From positions 3,534,001 to 3,598,000 of the forward strand of contig NZ_JAODOQ010000001.1 in NCBI RefSeq assembly GCF_025398315.1: a stretch of 64,000 bases of DNA, given 5' to 3'. A program made the translations under genes and the position numbers. The DNA is from Shewanella phaeophyticola. GTDB lineage: Bacteria; Pseudomonadota; Gammaproteobacteria; Enterobacterales; Shewanellaceae. Below, in pieces: positions 42,972-53,023 of the stretch. Positions within the stretch are counted from its first letter, which is position 1; the number at the start of each line of letters is the position of its first letter. The notes under the pieces are model-generated. The model did no database searches, had not been told where the DNA came from, and saw only the letters and a program-made list of their open reading frames with translations.

Positions 42972-43175
42972 TCAATACTCATCCTTGGGCTATTTCAATC
43001 ACATTAATACCGTGTGCTAAGTCACCTTAACTCTGGTTAGGTATTGATATTGGGGCAATATAAATTTAAACAAGTTGTTAACATAACAATAAACGTCAGC
43101 ATTAACGAGAAGACTTCAAACTAAGTTGTTACAGGAAATAACCGATACGTATGAGTTCACTTTAACTAGCTTGAG

Positions 43176-44111
43176 CTAATCCGCGCGTTTAAATAACCAC
43201 GATAAACCATGGATAGCTGTTGTTGGAAATGCCATTGAATGATCCGCTTCAGGGATCACCAATAATTTTAATTGTAATGCGCCCGTTTGAGCAGAAGGGT
43301 GAGAATGAAGGGTTTGATAAAATGTTTGCGCGTCGGCCACCATTTGATGTTTGTTGGTGGTATAAGGCGGTCTTTCTAATTCGCCTATACCAATAAACAC
43401 CTTAGCGGACAAGGCTGGCATTTGGCTAAAATCTTGAATAAATTGCTGCAACAAGTGCTTGTTGTCAAACCACAGCGAAGGGCTGCCCAGCACATAATTG
43501 GTAAATAATGTCGGTTGCTCCAATAACACATATGCACCAAATAACCCGCCAAGAGAATTCCCTACAAAAGTATTTTGCAGGGCATCAACCCGATATTGGT
43601 GTTCAACAAAAGGCATTACTGTGTCGCGTATAAAGCGAAGATGCCGCTTTGCCTCTCCCGTGTTGAGCTTCCAACTCGGATCATGTCTTGGGGTGTAATC
43701 CCTAATACGACTTGACGCTCCTTTACTGCCCTTTTGATAACCAATAGCCACCACAATCGCCTGATGCATCACATTGCTATTCATTGGAAATCGCGTCGCA
43801 CCTGACACAACTTGCAAACTGTACATGGCATCGGTCATGTAAATAACGGGGTAATGGTGCGTGCTATTTTGTTGATAATCTTTAGGTAATTTGACCATCA
43901 CTGGGTAATCACGGCTAGCATCTTTAAGCATAAACTGCTGGGTACGAGGAATACTCACTGCCGTTGAGGAAGCATAAGCATCAGCCCATTGACTCGCACT
44001 TTTTGATTGTGTGTTGTGGCTGTTTTCAGCACAGACAACTGAACTATAAAGTGATAAATAACCACAACACAACAAGCCAACTAAGCGGTATACCCTATTC
44101 AACATGCTCAA
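43176..44111 (-). CDS. Secreted alpha/beta-hydrolase esterase (esterase D/IroE-like)
   Basis: A 311-residue exported serine hydrolase of the putative-esterase family, which includes ferric-enterobactin esterases. A signal peptide (LVGLLCCGYLSLYSSVVCA) ends at about residue 28. The nucleophile elbow is GNSLGG (Ser at about 191) and the catalytic His is in EADHSMAFP near 288. The oxyanion and lid segments HHYPVIYMTDAM and RDYTPRHDPSW fit the family. Its substrate is unknown; no siderophore gene is nearby. It lies downstream of ubiA on the same strand. Confidence 0.8.
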   Translation of the reverse strand: MSMLNRVYRLVGLLCCGYLSLYSSVVCAENSHNTQSKSASQWADAYASSTAVSIPRTQQFMLKDASRDYPVMVKLPKDYQQNSTHHYPVIYMTDAMYSLQVVSGATRFPMNSNVMHQAIVVAIGYQKGSKGASSRIRDYTPRHDPSWKLNTGEAKRHLRFIRDTVMPFVEHQYRVDALQNTFVGNSLGGLFGAYVLLEQPTLFTNYVLGSPSLWFDNKHLLQQFIQDFSQMPALSAKVFIGIGELERPPYTTNKHQMVADAQTFYQTLHSHPSAQTGALQLKLLVIPEADHSMAFPTTAIHGLSWLFKRAD

Positions 44112-44138
44112 GCATCCATGCCAATATCAGTAACAAGG

Positions 44139-44998
44139 CTAAACGAGGTAATCTAACGACAATGCGATAAACAGTATCATCCCAGCCCAGTTGTTATTTA
44201 AAAATGCCTTAAAGCAAAGTGCACGTTCTCGGCGGTAAATTAACCTTTGTTGATATACCGCAAAACCAATAAAGCTCAAAATACCTAAAGCGTAAATCAC
44301 GCCACGCTCGGCCATCAATCCAGCCATCACAAAACAACCTAAAGCCGCTAATTGAAACAAGCCGATAATGTGTCGTTCAAATCGGCCAAATAAAATCGCG
44401 GTAGACTTAATCCCCACCTTTAAATCGTCATCTCGGTCAACCATTGCATACATGGTGTCGTACGCTACAGTCCAGCACCAATTGGCCATAAACAGCCACC
44501 AGGCTTCAACCGGTAATTCACCAAGTTGCGCGGCATAAGCCATCGGAATTGACCAACTCCATACAATGCCCAAAAACATTTGTGGCATGTTGGTTACCCG
44601 TTTCATAAACGGGTACATGACGGTCAAAATAATGCCCACAACCGATAGTTGTACCACCAGCATATTAAGCCAAAGCACCAAACTAAATGCAGCTAGACCA
44701 AGCACAACAAATAAGCTTAATGCCTCTTTTGTGCTCACCTCTCCTGACACAAGAGGGCGCATATTGGTACGCTCAACATGGGCATCTAAATTGCGATCAG
44801 CATAATCATTAATAATGCAGCCATTGGCGCGCATGATCACCACACCAATAATAAAGATAATCAGCACTTTAGTATCAGGCATACCTTGAGCAGCCAACAC
44901 CAGTGCCATTAAACATGGCCAAAATAAAAGTAGTGTGCCAATGGGCCTATCAATGCGCATTAAGCGGGCGTAGGCCGTAATTTGTCAGATAATGACAT
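44139..44998 (-). CDS. ubiA: 4-hydroxybenzoate octaprenyltransferase, frameshifted
   Basis: UbiA attaches the polyprenyl chain to 4-hydroxybenzoate in ubiquinone synthesis. The ATG at 44998 reads MSLSDKLR, then one base is missing in GGCC at 44973-44976; restoring it gives [20 protein letters not shown] and the rest of the gene. The two prenyl-diphosphate/Mg2+ motifs are intact: [20 protein letters not shown] and [15 protein letters not shown]. About eight membrane helices are visible. Reconstructed length is 286 residues, matching the family. It precedes the esterase gene. Confidence 0.94.
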
Positions 44999-45034
44999 CG
45001 ATGTTGTCTCTCCGTGATATTGCACACTCACTCC

Positions 45035-47218
45035 TTAACAGCGCTCTAACTTAGCCAGTGACACTAACAACCATTTACTGCCAAAATCACTAAAATTAAC
45101 TTGTACGCGGGCTTTTTCACCAGCCCCTTCAAAGTTAGTTACAACCCCTTCGCCAAACTTAAAGTGTTTCACTTTTGAACCCACTTTATAACCCGTTGAG
45201 TTGATCCCACTTGGCGCTTTAGACGCACTGCTTGAACGCGCAGGAAAACGTTGGCTTATTGACGGTGCAACCTGGGCTCGTAAGCGAATTTGCTCAACAA
45301 ACTTTTCAGGGATTTCATTTATAAAACGTGACGGACTGGCATAATCTTCACGGCCATAAATACGCCGAGATTCGGCATAACTAATGTAAAGTTTCTGCAT
45401 TGCGCGAGTCATGCCGACATAACAAAGACGGCGTTCTTCATCTAGGCGGTCACCTTCATCAAGAGCCATTTTGCTCGGAAAAATCCCTTCTTCAACACCG
45501 GCCATAAACACCATAGGAAACTCAAGACCTTTGGCCGAGTGCAACGTCATTAGCTGTACTGCATCGGTAAAAGCATCAGCTTGCCCTTCGCCAGCCTCTA
45601 ATGCCGCGTGCGACAAAAAGGCATTCAACTCACCCATGTCTTCAAGCTCTTCTGGCATTTCAAAACTACGTGCAGCGGTGACTAATTCGTTTAAGTTTTC
45701 AATCCGTGCCTGGGCTTTTTCGCCTTTTTCTGCTTCATACATCGCCCGCAAACCGGAGCGTTCAATCACGCTATCAGCCATACGATACAGCAACATATCG
45801 GCAGTGTCGGTACGCATTGAGATAATGAGTTCTAAGAAACCATTCACGGCATTGGCAGCGCGGCCAGCAAGGACTTTTTCTTCTAACAAGCGAACACTGG
45901 CTTGCCATAAAGTTAACTGATTCTGTCTGGCGGTTGAGCGCACAATATCGAGCGTGCGATCGCCAATACCACGGGCTGGTGTGTTAACCACACGTTCAAA
46001 TGCGGCATCATCATCTTTGTTATTAATCAGACGCATGTAACCCATGGCATCTTTGATTTCCTGGCGCTCGAAGAAACGAAGGCCACCGTATATACGATAA
46101 GCTAAGCCTTTATGTAAAAAGGCTTCCTCTAACACACGAGACTGCGCATTTGAGCGGTACAAAATCGCACATTCGCTTAAGCTGCCACCCTTTTCTTGCC
46201 AGTCGCTAATGCGGCCAACAATAAATTTAGCTTCATCCATTTCATTAAACGCGCAATATACCGAAATGGGTTCACCATCTTTATCTTCGGTCCAAAGCTC
46301 TTTGCCTAAACGGTCTGGGTTATTGGCAATTAAAGAGTTAGACGCATTAAGAATATTGGCACTTGAGCGGTAATTTTGCTCTAAACGGATTGTCGATGCA
46401 CCGGGAAAATCTTTTAAAAAGCGGTGCAAGTTTTCAATTTGTGCACCACGCCAACCGTAAATAGATTGGTCATCATCACCCACAATCATCACATTGGCGG
46501 TATTACCGGCTAAAACGCGGATCCACGCATATTGAATGGCGTTAGTGTCTTGAAATTCGTCTACCAAAATATGACGAAAACGCTCTTGATAATGGGCTAA
46601 CAAATGCGGTTTATTAAGCCATAACTCATGAGCGCGTAATAAGATTTCGGCAAAGTCGACTAAACCCGCACGGTCGCAAGACTCTTGATAAACCTTATAA
46701 ATATTTAATAAATTTTGCTCAATCGGAAATCCACCCGCATCAATATGCTTAGGGCGTAAACCTTGGTCTTTTTTACCGTTAATATAACCTTGAGCTTGAC
46801 GCGGAGGATATTGCTTTTCGTCTAAATTAAGGCTTTTTAAGATGCGTTTAAGTAAACGTAACTGGTCATCTGAATCGATAATCTGGAAGCTTTGCGGTAA
46901 GTTTGCGTCTTGATAATGAGTGCGCAATAACCGGTGAGCAAGGCCATGGAAAGTACCTATCCACATCCGCCCCATGTTAGTGCCAACCACTTTTTCCACA
47001 CGTTCACGCATTTCTGCAGCCGCTTTGTTGGTAAAAGTCACCGCTAAAATAGAATACGGACTTTGTTGCTCCACTTGCATTAACCACGCAATACGGTGGG
47101 TTAACACTCGGGTCTTGCCACTGCCTGCACCCGCTAACACCAACATATTTGAAAGTGGCGCGCCGACTGCCTCACGCTGCTTGTCGTTTAGGCCGTCTAA
47201 TAATGATGATACGTCCAT
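45035..47218 (-). CDS. uvrD: DNA helicase II
   Basis: UvrD is the 3'-5' SF1A helicase for nucleotide excision and mismatch repair. From the ATG at 47218, which follows GGGAGGAAGA, the protein is 727 residues. Motifs in order: Q motif LNDKQREAVGAP, Walker A LAGAGSGKTRVL, Walker B LVDEFQDTNAIQ, motif III GDDDQSIYGWRGAQIENL, motif IV RLEQNYRSSANIL, motif V LMTLHSAKGLEF, and motif VI VGMTRAMQKL. The C-terminal Tudor-like segment KVGSKVKHFKFGEGVVTNFE binds RNA polymerase in E. coli. Intact. Confidence 0.96.
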   Translation of the reverse strand: MDVSSLLDGLNDKQREAVGAPLSNMLVLAGAGSGKTRVLTHRIAWLMQVEQQSPYSILAVTFTNKAAAEMRERVEKVVGTNMGRMWIGTFHGLAHRLLRTHYQDANLPQSFQIIDSDDQLRLLKRILKSLNLDEKQYPPRQAQGYINGKKDQGLRPKHIDAGGFPIEQNLLNIYKVYQESCDRAGLVDFAEILLRAHELWLNKPHLLAHYQERFRHILVDEFQDTNAIQYAWIRVLAGNTANVMIVGDDDQSIYGWRGAQIENLHRFLKDFPGASTIRLEQNYRSSANILNASNSLIANNPDRLGKELWTEDKDGEPISVYCAFNEMDEAKFIVGRISDWQEKGGSLSECAILYRSNAQSRVLEEAFLHKGLAYRIYGGLRFFERQEIKDAMGYMRLINNKDDDAAFERVVNTPARGIGDRTLDIVRSTARQNQLTLWQASVRLLEEKVLAGRAANAVNGFLELIISMRTDTADMLLYRMADSVIERSGLRAMYEAEKGEKAQARIENLNELVTAARSFEMPEELEDMGELNAFLSHAALEAGEGQADAFTDAVQLMTLHSAKGLEFPMVFMAGVEEGIFPSKMALDEGDRLDEERRLCYVGMTRAMQKLYISYAESRRIYGREDYASPSRFINEIPEKFVEQIRLRAQVAPSISQRFPARSSSASKAPSGINSTGYKVGSKVKHFKFGEGVVTNFEGAGEKARVQVNFSDFGSKWLLVSLAKLERC

Positions 47219-47417
47219 TCTTCCTCCCAGAAATCTGCGAGGCATTATATATCAATTAGCCCATAAATGGCGTGCAATAGTTTGCCTATTTGCACATTGA
47301 CTGCGCAGATACATTAATAACGACATCCCTTATAACAGCCATCAGCATTGCACTAAATTGACAATGACAGACACCAAAATTACTATACAAATGAATATAC
47401 TGACTTAGGCAGACACA

Positions 47418-48296
47418 TTGAACATCAAAGATTTAGAGCTGTTTATTGCCGTGGCAAAATTAGGCAGCTTTTCTAAGGCGGCACAATCACTTAACACCCG
47501 CCGTGCACTGGTCAGCCGCCGTATAGCAGATCTTGAAAAACAGCTCGGTGCCCCTTTATTTACCCGAACTACCCGGGTGATGACACTGACCGCATCGGGT
47601 AAACGCTATTTAGCCCAAATCACACCGCTGGTGCATCAACTCAATCATGCTGGCGAGGTATTTAAGCACCGTCATGATGAGGTTCAAGGTAAGTTAACTG
47701 TTGGTTTACAGCCATTTGTTGATAAGTTAATCGACCGACACATTGCCCACTTTATTCATACTTATCCGCAAGTGCAGTTAGAAATAATGATTGTGCCTGG
47801 CCATCATCAAGACATTAAACGCTTAAATTTAGACTGCATGATTAATACCGGCGATATCAGTTATGACAATATCAGTAAACAAAAGCTCATGACTTTTGAA
47901 CGAAAAATGTATGCCAGCAGCGTGTATTTAGAAAAATCATCGGTTATTGAAACCATTGATGATTTGCACTATCACTCCTTACTGGGCTATCGTTCTGCCG
48001 AAGGTATTTTAGAGCATCAATGGCAGTTTCAGCATGCGCAAATCAGCGCAAATTACAAAGTCATATGCAGTGATTACAACTCCCTTTATCATTTTTGTTT
48101 AGGCGGCGCTGGCATTACTCTGCTGCCGAAAATCATTGCGGTTGATGCTGTAGAGAACCAACAACTAGTCAACGTATTACCTGAACTCAGTGCCGGCTTT
48201 ACTGACATTAATATTCTGTATCTAAAAGACAGTCGCTTATCTGCTGTCGCCAAAGTGTTTACTGAGCACCTCACCGAAACCGTTAAACTACCCTAG
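47418..48296 (+). CDS. LysR-family transcriptional regulator
   Basis: A 292-residue LysR-type regulator. The winged HTH is at the N-terminus (LELFIAVAKLGSFSKAAQSL then NTRRALVSRRIADLEKQLGA), followed by LFTRTTRVMTLTASGKRYL and a linker helix. The effector domain (about 90-290) is of the CrgA/substrate-binding fold. The start is a TTG at 47418; no better ATG exists upstream. It is divergent from uvrD; its target is not evident. It converges on the SPFH gene. Confidence 0.85.
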   Translation: MNIKDLELFIAVAKLGSFSKAAQSLNTRRALVSRRIADLEKQLGAPLFTRTTRVMTLTASGKRYLAQITPLVHQLNHAGEVFKHRHDEVQGKLTVGLQPFVDKLIDRHIAHFIHTYPQVQLEIMIVPGHHQDIKRLNLDCMINTGDISYDNISKQKLMTFERKMYASSVYLEKSSVIETIDDLHYHSLLGYRSAEGILEHQWQFQHAQISANYKVICSDYNSLYHFCLGGAGITLLPKIIAVDAVENQQLVNVLPELSAGFTDINILYLKDSRLSAVAKVFTEHLTETVKLP

Positions 48297-48315
48297 GACC
48301 AACCAGTAGCCAAAA

Positions 48316-48342
48316 AAATGGGCCAGCAATGCTGACCCATTT
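48316..48342. terminator. Bidirectional terminator between LysR and SPFH genes
   Basis: AAATGGG-CAGC pairs with GCTG-CCCATTT around AAT, preceded by an A-run; the T-run on the plus side is weak, so it is stronger for the minus-strand operon. Confidence 0.65.
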
Positions 48343-48356
48343 GGTGTTTTATTGAT

Positions 48357-49310
48357 TTACTTTTTAGCAGTTTGTTTTTTATCGTCTTTTAGCCCAATAC
48401 TGTCCATCCAGTATTCAAAGTTGACCAAGTTACCTGGCAACACAATACGGCTGTCATTTTTACTTAAACCATCAAGTTGACGCATATATTGCTCGCCAAG
48501 TTGCATACGCAGTGCACTTTGGCCACCTTCAGCTGAAATCACCACAGCTAAACGCTCAATCGACTCAGAGGTGGCTTTTGCCAAGGTTAAAATCTCTTGC
48601 GCTTTACCTTCTGCTTCATTAATACGGCGCTGCATTTCACCTTCTGAGCGGTTAATGGTTTCAGCCATTACACCTTCAGAGCGATTAATTTTGCTTTGCT
48701 TATCACCTTCACTCTTAGCGAGTAATGCTCGGCGTTCACGCTCTGCATTCACCTGCATTTCCATGGCGTTTTTTACTGTTTCTGGCGGGGTAATATTTTT
48801 AATTTCATAACGGTGCACTCTCATGCCCCACATAGAACCAGCTTCATCGAGCACTTCTACGACTTTGGCTGAAATTAAATCACGCTCTTCAAAAGTACGG
48901 TCTAAATCTAAGGTGCCGATAACCGAACGCGTAGTGGTTTGAGCCAACTGAATCGCAGCGTAACGGTAGTCAGTAATACCATAACTGGCTTTAACCGGAT
49001 CAGTAACCGAAATATAAATCACCCCATCAACTTCAACGTTAACCTCATCACTTGAAAAACATTCTTGTGGTGGCACATCGATGGTCTCTTCTTTTAAATC
49101 GTGAATGTAGGCTACCTTATCAATAAACGGGACAAGTGCATGAAAGCCCGCGTCTAAAGTACTGTGATATTTGCCTAAACGTTCAACAATATAAGCCGAT
49201 TTAGTGGGTACAAGGCGGATAGATTGAAACAACTTAAGCACAAAAATAGCAAAAATTGCGCCCCAAATAATCATGACAACAAAGTCAGTATCTACTCCAT
49301 TAATTGACAT
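48357..49310 (-). CDS. SPFH/stomatin-family membrane protein (second paralogue)
   Basis: A 317-residue band-7 protein of the QmcA/stomatin group. One N-terminal helix (VVMIIWGAIFAIFVLKLF) is followed by the SPFH domain (VERLGKYHSTLDAGFHALVP, YEIKNITPPETVKNAMEMQV) and a long Glu/Arg coiled coil (220-270) with repeated RSEG blocks. Such proteins form large cage-like oligomers that organise membrane proteases or microdomains. Its start overlaps the previous SPFH gene's stop (TAATG), so the nfeD-SPFH-SPFH genes are coupled. Confidence 0.88.
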   Translation of the reverse strand: MSINGVDTDFVVMIIWGAIFAIFVLKLFQSIRLVPTKSAYIVERLGKYHSTLDAGFHALVPFIDKVAYIHDLKEETIDVPPQECFSSDEVNVEVDGVIYISVTDPVKASYGITDYRYAAIQLAQTTTRSVIGTLDLDRTFEERDLISAKVVEVLDEAGSMWGMRVHRYEIKNITPPETVKNAMEMQVNAERERRALLAKSEGDKQSKINRSEGVMAETINRSEGEMQRRINEAEGKAQEILTLAKATSESIERLAVVISAEGGQSALRMQLGEQYMRQLDGLSKNDSRIVLPGNLVNFEYWMDSIGLKDDKKQTAKK

Positions 49311-50245
49311 TAGCGTGCTCCTTTTGCTGATGGACTGCTTACCGCGTGGGTCACTTGTTCCATGCCTTCAAAAAAACCTTCAAGCTTGGCCATTTCAGCT
49401 GGCACTACCGACACTTGAGCCTCAGTTAAAATCTTGCCCACCTGACCAATAAATTGCTCTTTAAGCAACATGTTCATTGCATCATTACCGCCGTTGATGG
49501 CTAATGCCTTACAAATCATTTCCATGCCTTCTGCTTTTGCATTAGCCACAATTGAAATTTCTTGTCCGGTACCTAGTGCTTCATTGATGCGTCGCTGTTT
49601 TTGACCCTCAGATAAATTAATGGCTTCTTGACGCTCACCTTGCGACATATTAATCATCGCGGCTTTTTCAGCGTTAGCTAAGGTGATTTCGGCGCGCTTA
49701 CTTCGCTCTGCTTCCATTTGTTTTTCAAGAGTATGAATAACATGACGTGAAGGGGTAATGTTTTTAATCTCGTAGCGTAAGACTTTAATCCCCCATGGGT
49801 CGGAGGCTTTATCGATTTCGCGTACAATCGATTCATTTAAACTGTCTCGTTCAGAGAAGGTTTGCGACAACGTCAGCTTACCGATTTCTGAACGCATGGT
49901 GGTTTGCGCCAAGTTAACAGCCGCGCGGCGATAGTTTTCAATCCCATAACTGGCAAGCTTACCATCCATGACTTTGAGGTAAACCAGGCCATCAACTTCA
50001 AGCTGGGTATTGTCTTTTGAAATACAGCTTTGAGGTGGCACATCTAATACCTCTTCACGGGTATCATGACGATAAGCTACCCGATCAACAAACGGCACTA
50101 AAAAGTGAAACCCAGGCTCTAATACGGTGCGAAACTTACCTAAACGTTCTATAACATGCACTTCGCGCATAGGCACGATGAGCATCAGCTTGTATAAAAT
50201 GAACAAAATAAATAAAAACGCGATGGTTAACACGAACATACTCAC
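49310..50245 (-). CDS. SPFH/stomatin-family membrane protein (first paralogue)
   Basis: A 311-residue band-7 protein, paralogous to the one downstream. It has an N-terminal helix (LTIAFLFILFILYKLMLIV), the SPFH domain with VIERLGKFRTVLEPGFHFLV and YEIKNITPSRHVIHTLEKQM, and an Ala/Glu-rich coiled coil. The C-terminal 40 residues differ from the paralogue. It follows nfeD by 44 bases, the usual NfeD-SPFH pairing. It is intact. Confidence 0.88.
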   Translation of the reverse strand: MSMFVLTIAFLFILFILYKLMLIVPMREVHVIERLGKFRTVLEPGFHFLVPFVDRVAYRHDTREEVLDVPPQSCISKDNTQLEVDGLVYLKVMDGKLASYGIENYRRAAVNLAQTTMRSEIGKLTLSQTFSERDSLNESIVREIDKASDPWGIKVLRYEIKNITPSRHVIHTLEKQMEAERSKRAEITLANAEKAAMINMSQGERQEAINLSEGQKQRRINEALGTGQEISIVANAKAEGMEMICKALAINGGNDAMNMLLKEQFIGQVGKILTEAQVSVVPAEMAKLEGFFEGMEQVTHAVSSPSAKGAR

Positions 50246-50289
50246 TCCTTTATTAAAATGTGGTTTACGCTTCCCTAAACCCTGTAAAC

Positions 50290-50750
50290 CTATATTGAGT
50301 CGATAATGGGCTCAACCACAAAACCGATGTTATCGCGGCATATAATTCTCACTTTAGCACCGACTTTAATTTCTGTTCCATCACCCAAAGCGACCCAATC
50401 AGAACCTAAACAATGAATTCTGCCTGTTTGCTGCCCAGGCCAATGGCTTCTTTTACGGTGGCGACTTGATTGTATAAATCGACTTCTTCATCGGTATTAG
50501 CAACATGAGCATCACCGCCAACCAAGCGCTGCGTGACATGTCTAAAGCTCAGCAACAACACCATTGAAGCCATAAACCAAAGCGTCATACTTTGCACAAA
50601 CCCTTCGATGATCCCAAGCGCTAACGCTGAAGCAACAATCACACAGGCGGCGCCAAGTAAAATGACAATGCCTCCCGGAACAATAATTTCCGATAGCATT
50701 AATAACAGCCCTAGTACGAGCCAAGCCGCAATCGGATTAGAAAGCTCCAT
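50290..50750 (-). CDS. NfeD family protein, frameshifted
   Basis: A short NfeD-type membrane protein that partners SPFH proteins. From ATG 50750 (MELSNPIAAWLVLGLLLMLS) it has three or four helices, then the soluble OB-fold region begins VATVKEAIG. The frame breaks at about 50423, where one G is missing. The next frame reads GRIHCLGSDWVALGDGTEIK and VGAKVRIICRDNIGFVVEPI, a complete OB domain, and stops at 50290-50292. Reconstructed length is about 153 residues. It heads the SPFH operon. Confidence 0.87.
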
Positions 50751-51125
50751 AAATCCTCCTCATAAAATGAGCATGCCTTGTATTCACTATATCAGCTGGT
50801 TTTTATTATTGCGACATATTATGTCAAATAATCATTGTATATAATGTAAACGGCTATCAATATTCGATAACATAACAGTATCAAGCAGTTATCCCAAGGT
50901 TTGATATCACATCATGATAAGTAGAATTTCAAAAGAGACTTTTCGGCACACAAAACACTGAAACCTCACGATTTATCATTGTTTTTATTGTGCTCACTAT
51001 CAATTTTGAATATATTGCGCCCCATTGTGCACAATTGAGAATAATACCCGCTAAATTTAGTTCTTGATTGATGTAAAATTTGCCATACAGATGCATTACA
51101 ACTGACTTTATAAACCGGACTTAAC
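50751..51125. promoter_or_regulatory. Divergent intergenic region with a 12-bp palindrome
   Basis: These 375 bases separate nfeD from the Tsx-like gene. A perfect palindrome ATTGTGCACAAT lies at 51024-51035, about 90 bases upstream of the Tsx-like start, with AT-rich flanks. It may be an operator for a nucleoside-responsive or other regulator; the regulator is not known. No gene is seen in the gap. Confidence 0.35.
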
Positions 51126-51877
51126 ATGAAAAAAATCTGCTTTTTAGCTGCATTAATGGTCTCACCGACTGTTTTAGCCAATGATGTAATCCAATGGTGG
51201 GATGCCAGTGCGACCGTATTACACGGTGATGACTATGACTTGGCACCATCAGACAGACAAACCACCATCACATTAGAGGTTGCCGGCGGTTGGACTTACG
51301 GTGATGGATTTATTTTTCACGATTTTATTAACTTTAATGGCAATAACGGTGGTGACGATAACAGCCATTATGGTGAAATTTCACCGCGTTTTAGCGCCAG
51401 TAAAATACTTGGTCAGCCAGTTGAGTTTGGGGCAATTAAGGATATGTCTGTTGCCTTAACCTACGAGCACGGTGACGGCCTGTAGAAAGCATGCTGTACG
51501 GTGTGGGTTTAGATTTTGATATTCCATTTTTCAGTTACTTGCAACTGAACACATATCGTCGTGATGCCATCAGCAATGGCAACATCAGTGATGGTTGGCA
51601 GTTTACCCCAGTCTTTAGAATCGACATGCCTATCGGCAATGCCAATATTATTATTGACGGCTATATTGATTGGGTATTTATTGCCGATAACAATGGCTAC
51701 GATGAAAACTTGCACTTTAATCCACAGATTAAATACGATTTAGGCAAAAGCTTATTTGGCGAGCACAAACAAAATAAATTACTAGTGGGTTTTGAATACG
51801 ATTATTGGCAGAGCAAGTATGGTGTAAATGGTGTTGACCAAAATACTTACTCAATTATTGCTCAATATCATTTCTAA
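51126..51877 (+). CDS. Tsx-like nucleoside-specific outer-membrane channel, frameshifted
   Basis: A 250-residue protein of the Tsx/OmpK family, which forms 12-stranded nucleoside channels. It has a signal peptide (MKKICFLAALMVSPTVLA) and the family start NDVIQWWDASATVLHGDDYD. Then come FHDFINFNGNNGG and YGEISPRFS. After YEHGDGL a stop appears at 51483-51485 because one G is missing. The next frame reads VESMLYGVGLDFDIPFFSYL and ends TYSIIAQYHF with the terminal Phe of outer-membrane proteins. It converges on udp, so uptake and phosphorolysis of nucleosides are neighbours. Confidence 0.88.
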
Positions 51878-51896
51878 TTAGCAAAAATGAATCAAC

Positions 51897-51922
51897 AAAA
51901 AAGGTGCCGAGGCACCTTTTTT
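51897..51922. terminator. Bidirectional terminator between the Tsx-like gene and udp
   Basis: AAAAAAGGTGCC pairs with GGCACCTTTTTT around GA; perfect and usable from both sides. Confidence 0.92.
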
Positions 51923-51952
51923 ATTGGCTTGTCTTAACACCTACAAAGGTCA

Positions 51953-52708
51953 TTAAAGTAGTTTTTTCGCCGCTGCGACAACAATAGATACTGCGCTAAC
52001 TTCAGTTTTCTTCATTGTGGCTTCATCTGGTATTTCTTGCTGAGTGCGGTTTACAATCACACCCGCAACACATGCTGCGCGCCAACCTTGAGTTGCACAC
52101 ATAGTGAATAACGTTGCTGACTCCATTTCATAGTTCAGCACGCCCATTGACTGCCACTCTTTCATCGAACCGACATAGCGTTGAGTCACACGGCCAGATA
52201 CGGTGTCATAACGCTCTTGACCTGGATAAAAAGTGTCTGAAGACGCGGTAATACCGATATGAGGCTCTAAACCTGCGTCACGACAAGCTGCAACCATCGC
52301 AGTTGTACAATCAAAGTTTGCTGCTGCAGGAAACTCAAGCGGTGCAAAATGTAAGCTAGCACCATCTAAACGGACTGAAGCTTGAGTCACAATCACATCA
52401 CCAACATTAACATGCGGTTGAATTGCGCCTGTAGTACCAACGCGTAAGAAAGTTGTCACACCCAGCTGTGCTAACTCTTCTACGGCGATAGAGGTTGAAG
52501 GATCACCAATACCTGTTGAACACACTACTACGGGCTTACCATCGATGTAAGCTAAGTAACTAGTGTATTCACGATGGCTAGCAAGGAACGTTGCGTTGTC
52601 CATTAGCTCTGCAATACGCTTAACGCGTTCTGGATCACCAGGAACGATTGCTAAGGTTGCACCATCTAACATTTTTTTGGTTAATCCTAAGTGAAATACA
52701 TCGGACAT
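51953..52708 (-). CDS. udp: Uridine phosphorylase
   Basis: Udp cleaves uridine to uracil and ribose-1-phosphate. From the ATG at 52708, preceded by AAAGGGG, the protein is 251 residues (E. coli 253). Signatures are [18 protein letters not shown], the phosphate site [34 protein letters not shown], and the nucleoside-binding [18 protein letters not shown]. An ATG at 52726 overlaps the ribosome-binding site and is rejected. Intact. Confidence 0.96.
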   Translation of the reverse strand: MSDVFHLGLTKKMLDGATLAIVPGDPERVKRIAELMDNATFLASHREYTSYLAYIDGKPVVVCSTGIGDPSTSIAVEELAQLGVTTFLRVGTTGAIQPHVNVGDVIVTQASVRLDGASLHFAPLEFPAAANFDCTTAMVAACRDAGLEPHIGITASSDTFYPGQERYDTVSGRVTQRYVGSMKEWQSMGVLNYEMESATLFTMCATQGWRAACVAGVIVNRTQQEIPDEATMKKTEVSAVSIVVAAAKKLL

Positions 52709-52980
52709 TTTGAAAACCCCTTTCATTTTTGAATATTAAATTCTTATTTCCCAGACTTTAACCTAGTCTTTAGGGGGATAAGGTTAACTTGATCACATAT
52801 AAATTCATAATAGTTAATATTGTTTCGTTAAAATATTACCAATATATGACCAATTCCCACCAAATACATGTACTTGAGCATAGTTGAAAGCCGCTGAAAA
52901 CAACAAACGATTTATCTATTTTAAAAAGCATTAACGTGATTTACATCAAGTTAATGCCAACTGACTAAAACCGAAAAACA
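52709..52980 (-). promoter_or_regulatory. udp upstream region with a CRP-like half site
   Basis: The gap between the decarboxylase terminator and udp holds no gene. On the minus strand TATGTGATCAAGTTAACC (around 52800-52783) has a good left CRP half site (TGTGA) but a poor right half. CRP control of udp is known in E. coli; here it is only a suggestion. Confidence 0.3.
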
Positions 52981-53005
52981 AAAAAGGACGCTAAGCGTCC
53001 TTTTT
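52981..53005 (-). terminator. Terminator of the decarboxylase gene
   Basis: AAAAAGGACGC pairs with GCGTCCTTTTT around TAA, 18 bases beyond the decarboxylase stop. Confidence 0.92.
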
Positions 53006-53023
53006 GGGCACGATATTATCTAA

